Assembly: GCA_035630615.1 (NCBI GenBank)
Contig: DASQKI010000083.1
Span: forward strand, 1 to 41,255
Reading direction: 5' to 3'
Source: DATFRX01 sp035630615
GTDB taxonomy: Bacteria; Actinomycetota; Actinomycetes; Propionibacteriales; Nocardioidaceae
DNA length: 41,255 bases
Below the pieces are notes generated by a model. It was not told the origin of the DNA. It was given only the letters and a program-made list of their open reading frames with translations, and made no database searches. The position numbers were made by a program, and so were the translations under genes. This document shows, piece by piece, positions 34,343 through 41,255 of the stretch (its first letter is position 1; every line of letters begins with the position of its first letter).

Positions 34343-35478
34343 GCGTACACCTCCAGCCGCTGGACCCACTTCGTCTGGAGTACGCCGGGGCGGTTGGGCG
34401 CGATGATCCGGCACGGGTAGCCATGGTCGAGGTGGAGCGGCTCGCCGTTGAGGCCGAGGGCGAGCAGCGTACGGCGATCCTCGACGAAATGCCCGGGCAG
34501 CTCGCTCGTACGCCAGGCGCCGCCCTGCTGCATCGACACGGCGAAGATCCTCGAGTCGGTCGGTGCGCCGACGGCCGCCATGAGATCGGCCAGCGAAACG
34601 CCGGTCCAGGTGCCGGACGAGCTCCAACCCTCGACGCAGGCGATCGGAAGGTCATGGCTGGCCTGCGGCATCGCGCGCAACTCGTCGAGGCTGAACAGCC
34701 GCGAGTCGCCGTCGTAGGTGACCTCGAGACGCCAGCTCTCGTCGACTGGCGCGATGTGAGCCTGCTCCGCGGTCCGATTGATCGCGACTCCTTGGACCCC
34801 GGCGCCGGACCGTACGCCGAAGATCGACACCTCACGCAGCCAGCTCACCGTTGATCCCGCGGTGGCGAGGGCGGCGATCCCGGCGGCGCCCCACGTCACG
34901 CTCAACAGACCCCGACGGGTCAGGCCGCCGGACGGACGCTCCGGCTCGTCTCGGTCGACCGGCGCACCGAGCGCCTCGCGGATCACCGGCAGCTTGACCG
35001 CCACGTGGATCAGCAGCGCCCCGATGAACACCCAGGCGACGGCGTAGTGCAGCGGGCGGAAGCCGAACTCCCATGGATACCACTGCGCCGAGTTGGCGAG
35101 GCCGGTCGCGAGCTGGAAGATCACCGACGCCATCAGCAATGCGATCGAGCCCCGCTCCAAAAGGTGCAGGACGGCCGCCCGACTGGGTCGAAGCGGCGGC
35201 CGGATGAACAGTCGCGGGAAGACCGACCACAGCTTCACGAGGAGCAACGGCACGGCTGCCGTCCCGCTGATGACATGGAGACCCTGGGTGACGCGATAGA
35301 GCCAGTACGGACTGGTCGGGATCGACAGCCAGCCGGGCGTGTCCTGCTGGAAGTGGCTCCAGACCCCGGTCAGGAACGTGATAGTCAGCGTGATGCCGAG
35401 CCAGAGCCCGACCCGACCGGTGAGTTGCGGCGCTCGCAGTCGATGGGAGAAGTCCTCGACGCGCGGGATCCGGCTCAT
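34339..35478 (-). CDS. Cytochrome-b-like membrane domain fused to a sulfite-oxidase-type molybdopterin domain
   Basis: A 379-residue protein. The first ~200 residues hold about four to five helices with histidines placed as heme-b ligands (WSHFQQD, GLHVISGTAAVPL, PLHYAVAW, LIHVAVKL), like cytochrome b561/NarI-type subunits. After a further signal-like helix (RRGLLSVTWGAAGIAALATA), the C-terminal domain is a molybdopterin oxidoreductase of the sulfite oxidase/YedY kind: DLPIACVEGWSSSGTW contains the Mo-binding Cys. GYPCRIIAPNRPGVLQTKWVQ ends the fold. It would pass electrons between the quinone pool and an extracellular Mo site. The ATG at 35478 overlaps the methyltransferase stop as ATGA. Confidence 0.88.
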   Translation of the reverse strand: MSRIPRVEDFSHRLRAPQLTGRVGLWLGITLTITFLTGVWSHFQQDTPGWLSIPTSPYWLYRVTQGLHVISGTAAVPLLLVKLWSVFPRLFIRPPLRPSRAAVLHLLERGSIALLMASVIFQLATGLANSAQWYPWEFGFRPLHYAVAWVFIGALLIHVAVKLPVIREALGAPVDRDEPERPSGGLTRRGLLSVTWGAAGIAALATAGSTVSWLREVSIFGVRSGAGVQGVAINRTAEQAHIAPVDESWRLEVTYDGDSRLFSLDELRAMPQASHDLPIACVEGWSSSGTWTGVSLADLMAAVGAPTDSRIFAVSMQQGGAWRTSELPGHFVEDRRTLLALGLNGEPLHLDHGYPCRIIAPNRPGVLQTKWVQRLEVYA

Positions 35479-36122
35479 CCGCTGCTCACCTCGGCCGACA
35501 GTGTCGCCACCCAACGAGCGCCATGATGGGCCAGGTCGAGGAGCCGAAACCCGGCGGCCACGGCAAGCGACCCGATCGCGTCGGCGCCGACCCAGGCCCA
35601 CCCGAAGGTGGTGGACGTCTGACCGCCGACGCGGAGCCGGATGTCTTCATGGCGTACGCCGGCACCGGGTCGAGCGACCTCGACCAGGACCGTACCGCCG
35701 TAGCGCAGCAACTCCCCGACGCGCTGCAGCAACCGGACCGGGTCGGCGCCGATGCCGATGTTGCCGTCAGCCAGCAGCGCATGCCGCCATCGGCCGGCCG
35801 CCGGGACGTTGCCGAACACGTCGCGCCGCAAGGCCGCGGCCCCACGGACCTGCGTGCTGAGCACGGCGACACCGGACACGTCGATGCCCATCGCCGGCAC
35901 TCCCCTGGCGCCGAGGGCCGACGTCAATCGACCGGGCCCACATCCGATATCGAGTGTCGGCCCCCAGCACGGCTCGATCAGGAGTCGGTGGTCGGCCGCA
36001 TCCGGTTCGGCCACCCACTGTCCGACCGGCAGCCGGACCCGACTGCCGTCGGCCCGGACCAGCTCGCACGGCCGGCCGGCGAGTGCGGCGTCGAACGCGG
36101 CGACCGCGTCGAGCGTCGTCAT
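35475..36122 (-). CDS. SAM-dependent class I methyltransferase
   Basis: A 215-residue enzyme. The SAM site is TLDIGCGPGRLTSALG, with GIDVSGVAV as the second motif and LLADGNIGIGADPVRLLQRV as the post-I region. No membrane segment is seen. The start ATG overlaps the stop of the upstream transferase gene (ATGA), and its own stop overlaps the oxidoreductase start. Its partner genes suggest it acts on a glycosylated or lipid-linked product made by the upstream transferases, but no substrate can be named. Confidence 0.85.
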   Translation of the reverse strand: MTTLDAVAAFDAALAGRPCELVRADGSRVRLPVGQWVAEPDAADHRLLIEPCWGPTLDIGCGPGRLTSALGARGVPAMGIDVSGVAVLSTQVRGAAALRRDVFGNVPAAGRWRHALLADGNIGIGADPVRLLQRVGELLRYGGTVLVEVARPGAGVRHEDIRLRVGGQTSTTFGWAWVGADAIGSLAVAAGFRLLDLAHHGARWVATLSAEVSSG

Positions 36123-36886
36123 GGCGCGACCGCCCTCTTGCGTCGAGATTGCACATCTGTCCCGACGATCGGCACCGACGCTGGGGAGATGTCCTCCGCG
36201 CTCGGCGGGACAGATGTGCAATCTCGACGCCAAGGTTGCGCCGCCCACCGCCGGCCGAACCGCGACGCCGGCGCGTCGGCCGCCACCGCCTCGGCGTCGG
36301 CGGCCGTGTCGACGTCCCGCAACTGCCCGGTCGCGCCGACCCGCCATCCGCCGCCAGCCAGAGCCCGCACGGTCCGAACCCCCGTGTCCGATCGCGACAT
36401 CGGCACACTCGCCAAGCAGCTCGCGATCGTCGACTGCCGAACGGCCAACAGCCACCAACCCCCGTCGGCGGCAGGCCCGACGACCGCGTCGCACCGCGCG
36501 AGCCGGTCGTATGCGGCGACCAAATCACCGGATCGCACCTGTGGAGTGTCCGCCCCGATCTGAACGGTCATGCGCCGGCCGCTGACGGCACTCGCGTCGG
36601 CATGCGCCGAGGCGAGGCGCTCGCCGAGACCTCGGCCCCGCTGGTCGATGACGGTGCACGCGGCGAGCGCCTCGCGGAGGACACCAGCGCGGGGCGCCGC
36701 ATCGAGATCGCCGGTGAGCGCGACCACGATCGGCCAGCCGGTGTCGGCCGCCGCCGCGAGCGTGTCGAGCAGGCTGTCCGCGGCGAGCTCGGCGGCGGCG
36801 ATCGGGCCGACGGTCGCCGCGAGTCGGGTCTTGGCGAACCCAGGCACCGGGGCCTTCGCGACGACGAGCGCGACGGGTCGAGGCAC
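36119..36886 (-). CDS. TIGR04282/DUF2064-type glycosyl- or nucleotidyltransferase
   Basis: A 255-residue protein. VALVVAKAPVPGFAKTRLA is the hallmark N-terminus of the TIGR04282 family (also called arsenosugar biosynthesis glycosyltransferase), and QIGADTPQ and VVGPAADGGWWLLAV carry the DxD-like and substrate motifs. The GTG at 36886 is chosen since longer readings cross an inverted repeat. The C-terminal tail (RRDCTSVPPSAEDISPAS and onward) is encoded by a family A inverted repeat at 36140-36230, so the normal end has been replaced. The methyltransferase start overlaps the stop. Confidence 0.85.
   Translation of the reverse strand: MPRPVALVVAKAPVPGFAKTRLAATVGPIAAAELAADSLLDTLAAAADTGWPIVVALTGDLDAAPRAGVLREALAACTVIDQRGRGLGERLASAHADASAVSGRRMTVQIGADTPQVRSGDLVAAYDRLARCDAVVGPAADGGWWLLAVRQSTIASCLASVPMSRSDTGVRTVRALAGGGWRVGATGQLRDVDTAADAEAVAADAPASRFGRRWAAQPWRRDCTSVPPSAEDISPASVPIVGTDVQSRRKRAVAP
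36140..36230. repeat. Long inverted repeat, family A (24-bp perfect arms, 43-nt loop) inside the end of a gene
   Basis: Arms 36140-36163 (starting gcgtcgagattgcacat) and 36207-36230 are exact reverse complements. Compared with 1094 and 2575, changed bases in the left arm are matched by changes in the right arm. The element lies in the final codons of the TIGR04282-type gene, 18 bases before the start of the methyltransferase gene, within an operon. Confidence 0.88.
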
Positions 36887-36919
36887 GGGTCGACCCGCTG
36901 CCCGGCCCGTGACACCGCC

Positions 36920-36980
36920 GCCGAGTGGCGCAAGGTCGTCGGTTTCTGGCCCGAATTTCGACGACGCTGCGCCACTCGGC
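36920..36980. repeat. Long inverted repeat, family B (22-bp arms with two mismatches, 17-nt loop)
   Basis: Arms 36920-36941 (gccgagtggcgcaaggtcg) and 36959-36980 pair at 20 of 22 positions. The loop (gtttctggcccgaattt) aligns with that of the 10928 element (gttcggccgggccgatt), both 17 bases, showing a common origin. It sits 43 bases beyond the stop of the GT2 gene (37024, minus strand). Confidence 0.88.
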
Positions 36981-37023
36981 ACGCCGGCGCGGCCGGCGCC
37001 GCCCACACCCCCGCCGAGCGCCG

Positions 37024-37695
37024 TCATGGCAACACCCGGGCGAAGTCGCGAGCTGTCCGCAGCGTCCCCCGCACGCTGCCGGACACCTTCGACTTGGTGC
37101 CGGCGGCCCGGGCCCGATAGGGCACGTCGACCTCGCCGATCGTCCAGCCGGCTCGGGCCGCCCGCACCATCAGCTCCAGCGGATAACCGAACCGTCGGTC
37201 CTCGACACCGAGCCCGATCAGGTCGGCCCGTCGGCACACCCGCATCGGCGCCAGGTCGCGCACGGCGAGGCCGCTGGCTCGACGCACTCGGCGCATGACG
37301 AGTTGGGTGCCGAGGCGAGCGTGCCACGGCCACACTCCGCGGCCGGTCGGTCTGCGGCGACCCACCGCCATCGTGACCTCGCCGCGACTCACCATCGCGA
37401 CCAGCGGTCCGAGATCACCGAGGTCCATCGAGCCGTCGCCGTCGACGACCGCGACCAGGTCGGCGGTCGCCGCCTCGACACCGGCGTGCACGGCCGCGCC
37501 GTATCCGATCCGGTCCTCGCGCACGACGGTCGCGTCCCATGACCGGGCCACCTCGGCGGTGCCGTCGGAGGAGCCGTTGTCCACGACGATGGCGGCGTAT
37601 CCCTCGGGCAGTCCGGCGAGCACGCGAGGCAGTGCCGCCGCCTCGTCGCGGCACGGAAGCACAACGTCGCAGGTCACCGAACCTTGTCGATCCAT
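37024..37695 (-). CDS. Family 2 glycosyltransferase (polyprenol-phosphate sugar transferase-like)
   Basis: A 223-residue GT-A enzyme. CDVVLPCRDEAAALPRVLAG opens the fold, IVVDNGSSDGTAEVA follows, and LVAVVDGDGSMD carries the metal-binding DxD. It lacks C-terminal membrane helices, so it resembles cytosolic dolichyl/polyprenyl-phosphate glycosyltransferases. It is first of the leftward operon; an inverted repeat separates it from the second gene. It is divergent from a membrane protein that could use its lipid-linked sugar. Confidence 0.88.
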   Translation of the reverse strand: MDRQGSVTCDVVLPCRDEAAALPRVLAGLPEGYAAIVVDNGSSDGTAEVARSWDATVVREDRIGYGAAVHAGVEAATADLVAVVDGDGSMDLGDLGPLVAMVSRGEVTMAVGRRRPTGRGVWPWHARLGTQLVMRRVRRASGLAVRDLAPMRVCRRADLIGLGVEDRRFGYPLELMVRAARAGWTIGEVDVPYRARAAGTKSKVSGSVRGTLRTARDFARVLP

Positions 37696-37795
37696 GTCAA
37701 CGACCGTAGGTCCGCCGCCCTCGCGTCGACAGCGATTCGCGATGACGGACCTGTGACGTCTGCGCCGGCCGGCCGCCGTCCACGGCGATCGGCCC

Positions 37796-37808
37796 TAATG
37801 TGACCAAC
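37796..37808 (+). promoter_or_regulatory. TAATGT -10 element giving a leaderless start at 37809
   Basis: TAATGT is followed by seven bases and the GTG at 37809. The same TANNNT spacing is seen at gluA and at the hydrolase gene. Confidence 0.5.
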
Positions 37809-39146
37809 GTGCTGGTCCGCCGAATGATCGTGCGCCCGCTACCGAGCGCGCTGTGTGCCGCCGCCGGCGGGTTGCTGGTCGCGGCCGCGATCGGCTGGCC
37901 GCGTTGGACCGATCAGAGTGTCGGCGCGACGTGGGCTCCGCTGGCCGGCGAATGGGATCCGCGCGTCGGGCCGGGCTCGGTCGTCGCGATCGCCGTCGCC
38001 GTGACGGTGATCGCGATCGGCCCGGTGCTCGCCCGACGCCTGTCCTGGCCGGCCCTGATGCTGTGGACCTGGGCCGCCGCGACAGGGTGGACCATCGCCC
38101 TGGCGGCGGTCGACGGTCGCTACGGCATCGGCGACCTTTTCACCCGGCAGGGCTCGTTCCGCTACGACGCCCAACGGATCACGTCGTGGCACGAGGTCTT
38201 TCCGGACTTCATCGAACGCATCCCGCTCCGGGCGCCGAACAACTGGGAGGTGCACGTCTCGTCCCATCCGCCGGGCGCGCTTTTGGCGTTCGTCGGCCTC
38301 GACCGGATCGGGCTGTCCGACACGCTCTGGCTCGGCTTGACCGTGATCGCGATCGGCACGACGGCCGCGGTCGCGTGTTGCATCACGCTGCGCCGACTCG
38401 CCGGCGACGACTGGGCCTGCCAGGCGACGCCATGGCTGATCCTCGCTCCGGCAGCGATCTGGATCGGTGTGTCACCGGACGCGCTGTTCGCCGCCGTCGC
38501 CGCCTGGGCGATCGCGCTCCTCGCCCTGGCCGCGACGACAAGCGGCCGCCGCTCGCACGCGTACGCCGTCGCCGCCGGTCTCACTTTCGGCTGCTGTCTC
38601 TATCTCTCGTACGGGCTGGTCCTGCTCGCGCCGCTCGCGCTGGCCGTTCTGATCGCCGCGCGCCGATGGCAACCGTTACTGGGAGCACTCGTCGGCATCG
38701 CGGCCGTCGTCGCCGCGGTAACGGTCGCCGGTTTCGCCTGGTGGGAGGCCTACCCCGTCCTGGTCCACCGCTACGAAATCGGCATGTCCAAGAAGCGCCC
38801 GTACGACTACTGGGTGTGGGCCAACGTCGGCGCGTGGACGATGACCATCGGCCTCGCCGTCTACGCGGCACTGCCCCTCATGGTCCGGGCGATTCGACGA
38901 CGGGGCATCGCGCTCCCGCCCGGGGCGCGTGCGGTGGCCTTGCTCGGCACCGGCGCGCTGGTCGCCGTAGCGGTGGCGACGCTGACCGGCATGAGCAAAT
39001 CCGAGGTCGAGCGGATCTGGCTGCCGTTCACGTGGTGGGCACTGACCCTCGCCGCACTCCTCCCGGCACGCACCCACCGACCACTGCTCGCGCTGCAGGC
39101 GGCCGGCGCGCTGGCCGTGCAGCATCTCGTGTTGACTCAATGGTGA
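37809..39146 (+). CDS. Polytopic membrane protein, GT-C glycosyltransferase-like
   Basis: A 445-residue protein with about ten to eleven membrane helices. Between helices 2 and 3 is a long outer loop with DLFTRQGSFRYDAQRITSW and HVSSHPPGALLAFVGLDRIG; the HPPG motif is found in membrane proteins of this actinobacterial group that resemble GT-C mannosyltransferases. A second loop has MSKKRPYDYWVWANVG. The GTG at 37809 is preferred over 37800 because of the leaderless promoter. It is divergent from the GT2 gene, which may supply its polyprenyl-phosphate donor; this is inference. Confidence 0.8.
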   Translation: MLVRRMIVRPLPSALCAAAGGLLVAAAIGWPRWTDQSVGATWAPLAGEWDPRVGPGSVVAIAVAVTVIAIGPVLARRLSWPALMLWTWAAATGWTIALAAVDGRYGIGDLFTRQGSFRYDAQRITSWHEVFPDFIERIPLRAPNNWEVHVSSHPPGALLAFVGLDRIGLSDTLWLGLTVIAIGTTAAVACCITLRRLAGDDWACQATPWLILAPAAIWIGVSPDALFAAVAAWAIALLALAATTSGRRSHAYAVAAGLTFGCCLYLSYGLVLLAPLALAVLIAARRWQPLLGALVGIAAVVAAVTVAGFAWWEAYPVLVHRYEIGMSKKRPYDYWVWANVGAWTMTIGLAVYAALPLMVRAIRRRGIALPPGARAVALLGTGALVAVAVATLTGMSKSEVERIWLPFTWWALTLAALLPARTHRPLLALQAAGALAVQHLVLTQW

Positions 39147-39163
39147 GAGGGACAATGCTTGAT

Positions 39164-39859
39164 ATGAGCACGGATCCGTGCACACATGTCCTCGTCGTCG
39201 AGGACGATCCGGCAGTGCGTGACGTCGTACGCCGCTATCTCGAACGCGACGGGCATCGGGTCACGCTGGCCAGCGACGGCACAGCAGCGCTCGACGCGGC
39301 CGACGAGACCGTCGACCTCGTCGTGCTCGACGTGATGCTCCCCGGCATCGACGGGCTCCAGGTCTGTCGACGGCTTCGCGACGGCGTGTCCGGACGAGCC
39401 GACGTGCCGGTCATCATGCTCACCGCTCTTGGCGAGGAGGACGACCGGATCGCGGGCCTCACGCTCGGCGCCGACGACTACGTGACCAAGCCGTTCAGTC
39501 CGCGGGAGCTGGTAGCCCGCGCGCGCACCGTCCTGCGGCGCGGCCGCGCGCAGGGGCCGCCGGCGGCAGCGCCCTACCAGGGCGCCCACCTCTTCGCCGA
39601 TTTCGAGGCGGTGTCGATCCAGGTGGACGGCGAGCCGGTGCACCTGACGCGCCGCGAGTTCGAGCTGCTCCGCCATTTCGTCGCCAACCGCAACCGCGTC
39701 ATCACGCGTGACCGCCTTTTGGAGCAGGTGTGGGGCTTCAACTCCTCGATCGAAACCCGGTCCGTGGACGTGCACATCGGCCGGCTGCGTGCGAAGCTGC
39801 GAACCGCCGGGATGCAGATCGAGACGGTAGTCGGATTGGGCTATAAGTTCGCAGAGTAA
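39164..39859 (+). CDS. OmpR/PhoB-family response regulator (possibly chimeric)
   Basis: A 231-residue regulator. The receiver has VLVVEDDPAVRD, the phosphorylated Asp56 in LVVLDVMLPGIDG and Lys109 in YVTKPFSPREL. The C-terminal winged helix reads VHLTRREFELLRHFV and SIETRSVDVHIGRLRAKLR. The receiver looks actinobacterial, while the DNA-binding half, with RSVDVHIGRLRAKL and VVGLGYKFAE, looks like proteobacterial or acidobacterial proteins. No sensor kinase follows. The start could also be ATG 39155. The joint is discussed in the findings. Confidence 0.85.
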   Translation: MSTDPCTHVLVVEDDPAVRDVVRRYLERDGHRVTLASDGTAALDAADETVDLVVLDVMLPGIDGLQVCRRLRDGVSGRADVPVIMLTALGEEDDRIAGLTLGADDYVTKPFSPRELVARARTVLRRGRAQGPPAAAPYQGAHLFADFEAVSIQVDGEPVHLTRREFELLRHFVANRNRVITRDRLLEQVWGFNSSIETRSVDVHIGRLRAKLRTAGMQIETVVGLGYKFAE

Positions 39860-39884
39860 CAGGCTCACCTGAGCCCAAGCACAC

Positions 39885-39912
39885 AGGCTCCAGGCTTCAG
39901 GCTCCAGGCCCC
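39885..39912. repeat. Four tandem 7-bp units (aggctcc)
   Basis: Units aggctcc, aggcttc, aggctcc and aggcccc follow each other without gaps. Nothing like it is seen elsewhere in the window. It lies 26 bases after the response-regulator stop and 28 before the cyclase start, at the edge of the segment that looks foreign. Confidence 0.8.
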
Positions 39913-39939
39913 GGGCCCGACGGGCGCTACACTGCATCC

Positions 39940-40776
39940 ATGGCCAACAAGATCTGTGGAACTGCATTCGCGTCCTTGCTGCTCTGCATCTCTGCTTGCG
40001 CGCAGCCACCGGCACCGGCACCTGCCATTTCGCCAGCCCAGACGGCGACTGCTGCTTTTCCATCGGGCACGCTGGTGGACCTGTCGCACACCTTCGACAA
40101 GACCACGATCTTCTGGCCGACCGCTGAGTCGTTCCGGCTCGACAAGGTCGCCGACGGCGTGACGCCAGACGGCTACTACTACGCGGCCAACAACTTCTTC
40201 ACGTCGGAACACGGCGGCACTCACCTGGACGCTCCGGTGCATTTCGCCAAGGGCGCGCAGACCGTCGATCAGATCCCGCTCGAGCGGCTCTTCGGCGAGG
40301 CCTATATCGTGGACGTGACCGCGAAGGCCGACGCCAGCGCCGACTACCAGGTGACGGCCGACGACATCCAGCAGGCCGAGCGCACGCAGGGCCCGATACC
40401 GGCCGGCGCCATCGTCCTCTTGCGCACCGGCTTCTCGCGCCGGTGGCCGGATGCGGTGCGGTATCTGGGCACGGCTCAGCGGGGCGCCGACGGCGTGAAG
40501 CAGCTGCACTTCCCCGGCCTGCACCCGGACGCGGCACGTTGGCTGGTTGCCAACCGGCAGATGAAAGCCGTCGGCGTCGACACCGCCAGCATCGACTACG
40601 GACAATCGACGCTCTACGAGTCGCACCGCGTGCTCTACGAGCGGATGGTACCGGCGTTCGAGAATCTGACGAACCTCGATCGCCTCCCCACCCGCGGGGC
40701 CTACGTGGTGGCGTTGCCGATGAAGATTGGGGGAGGCAGTGGCGCGCCGTTGCGAGCAGTCGCGGTAGTGCCTTGA
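39940..40776 (+). CDS. Cyclase-family (kynurenine formamidase-like) lipoprotein
   Basis: A 278-residue protein. MANKICGTAFASLLLCISAC is a lipoprotein signal with Cys20 after ISA. The metal motif EHGGTHLDAPVHFAKG is the H-x-G-T-H-x-D-x-P-x-H signature of the cyclase/formamidase family, and LVDLSHTFDKTTIFWP and GVDTASIDYG agree. Relatives hydrolyse amides such as formylkynurenine or act on polyketides; an exported lipid-anchored form is typical of some Acidobacteriota and Bacteroidota. A TACACT -10 (39928-39933) lies six bases ahead of the ATG. Confidence 0.9.
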   Translation: MANKICGTAFASLLLCISACAQPPAPAPAISPAQTATAAFPSGTLVDLSHTFDKTTIFWPTAESFRLDKVADGVTPDGYYYAANNFFTSEHGGTHLDAPVHFAKGAQTVDQIPLERLFGEAYIVDVTAKADASADYQVTADDIQQAERTQGPIPAGAIVLLRTGFSRRWPDAVRYLGTAQRGADGVKQLHFPGLHPDAARWLVANRQMKAVGVDTASIDYGQSTLYESHRVLYERMVPAFENLTNLDRLPTRGAYVVALPMKIGGGSGAPLRAVAVVP

Positions 40777-40983
40777 GCCTAGCGAGGCTGCGCCTCCGAC
40801 CGACGAGCATGTAGGCTCTGCCTCGCTAGCCCAGTGTTTGATTGCCCGCGCGTGCGCGCGGGCGTAGAAACTTGACTCATCTGGTCAGGATTCGGAATGG
40901 TCAAGTTTCTAGCGTCGAACCGCCTTGACGGGCCCCGTGCGGAGGTGTATCTGCAGGATACGAGGACGACTCTTTTCAGTTCG
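40777..40983. terminator. Intergenic region with three hairpins after the cyclase gene
   Basis: Three perfect stems lie in 207 bases: ctagcgaggc (40779-40788) with gcctcgctag (40820-40829); gcccgcgc-gtgc-gcgcgggc (40844-40863); and tagaaacttgac (40865-40876) with gtcaagtttcta (40900-40911). The first overlaps the end of the cyclase gene region and is the likely terminator. The third, an AT-rich 12-bp stem with a 23-base loop, may be a terminator or an operator for the next gene. Confidence 0.55.
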
Positions 40984-41255
40984 ATGGTCAGGATCCGCGT
41001 GCATGTCGGTCCGTTGGTCCTGCTGGCGGCAGTCGCCGGCTGTCGAGCCCCCGATTCCAGGTCGGGCGCCGAGGCAGCCGTGCGTCTAGTCCCGGTGGTC
41101 CTGGCCGACACGGCCTGGATGCAGACGCGACGCGACGAGCAACTGAAGACCAGGGACCAGTTCCGCGTGTTCCATGACTTTCGCTTCACCGATCGGATCG
41201 TAGAAAGCGGCATCTCGTTCCGGAACCGCGTCGTGAGCGATGCCGGCAAGACGTA
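40984..41255 (+). CDS. Start of a CRTAC1-like (FG-GAP/UnbV) lipoprotein, cut by the window end
   Basis: The visible 90 residues begin MVRIRVHVGPLVLLAAVAGC, a lipoprotein signal with lipobox VAGC. They continue with FRVFHDFRFTDRIVESGISF and RNRVVSDAGKT, the opening of CRTAC1-family proteins, which carry VCBS/FG-GAP propellers and an ASPIC/UnbV domain. These occur chiefly in Acidobacteriota and related soil bacteria, not usually in Nocardioidaceae. The frame is open to the last base. No ribosome-binding site is obvious. Confidence 0.7.
   Translation, partial: MVRIRVHVGPLVLLAAVAGCRAPDSRSGAEAAVRLVPVVLADTAWMQTRRDEQLKTRDQFRVFHDFRFTDRIVESGISFRNRVVSDAGKT

Noticed and set aside
40779..41249. Open frame on the minus strand, 156 codons
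   Set aside because: It lies opposite the CRTAC1-like start and across three hairpins, with no recognisable protein pattern.

Overview
The window reads as a high-GC actinobacterial chromosome segment, most likely Propionibacteriales (Nocardioidaceae-like). Reasons: a lexA gene paired with a divergent LysM gene; the order dinG, hflX, dapF, miaA, miaB, gluABCD, rny, recX, recA in one neighbourhood; an MT0933-type antitoxin-like gene; TANNNT leaderless promoters; and dense use of the string cgtac. The taxonomic placement is inference from gene content and was not computed.

Layout. 1-4290: a decayed flank with the end of a secreted protein, a phoD remnant, an AraC regulator, a small conserved hypothetical, a GH39 remnant and a frameshifted phosphodiesterase. 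4319-7056: the lexA/LysM SOS locus and a merR-oxidoreductase pair. 7110-18151: core DNA and RNA maintenance genes (dinG, hflX, dapF, ggt, miaA, miaB), with a small rightward block of an antitoxin-like gene, two related membrane proteins and a NUDIX hydrolase. 18163-20432: a gutted PHP hydrolase and a PLP decarboxylase. 20534-23812: a complete glutamate-type ABC transporter. 23813-32413: DUF4442, a NUDIX-GNAT fusion coupled to rny, a hydrolase, two M14 carboxypeptidases, recX and recA, a GNAT pair. 33049-37695: a LysR gene and a leftward run of overlapping genes (GT2, TIGR04282-type transferase, methyltransferase, cytochrome b/molybdopterin oxidoreductase, small membrane protein). 37809-39859: a membrane protein and a response regulator. 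39860-41255: a cyclase lipoprotein and the start of a CRTAC1-like lipoprotein, which look foreign to the rest.

How parts work together. LexA boxes lie in the lexA/LysM control region and before recA, giving an SOS circuit in which LexA, RecA/RecX and probably a LysM division inhibitor respond to DNA damage. MiaA and MiaB act in sequence on tRNA position A37. The gluABCD genes form one importer with a hairpin that probably raises binding-protein expression.

The most unusual signal is a dispersed set of long intergenic inverted repeats (about 1094, 2575, 9215, 10780, 10928, 11884, 18970, 36140, 36920). Nearly all sit directly 3' of, or overlap, a stop codon. Their arms share the outer motifs GCCGAG or GATCCGTCA and stay self-complementary even where the sequence differs between copies. 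Two of them supply the last codons of hflX and of the TIGR04282-type gene. The second notable signal is a possible assembly chimera or transfer boundary inside the response regulator near 39460-39600.
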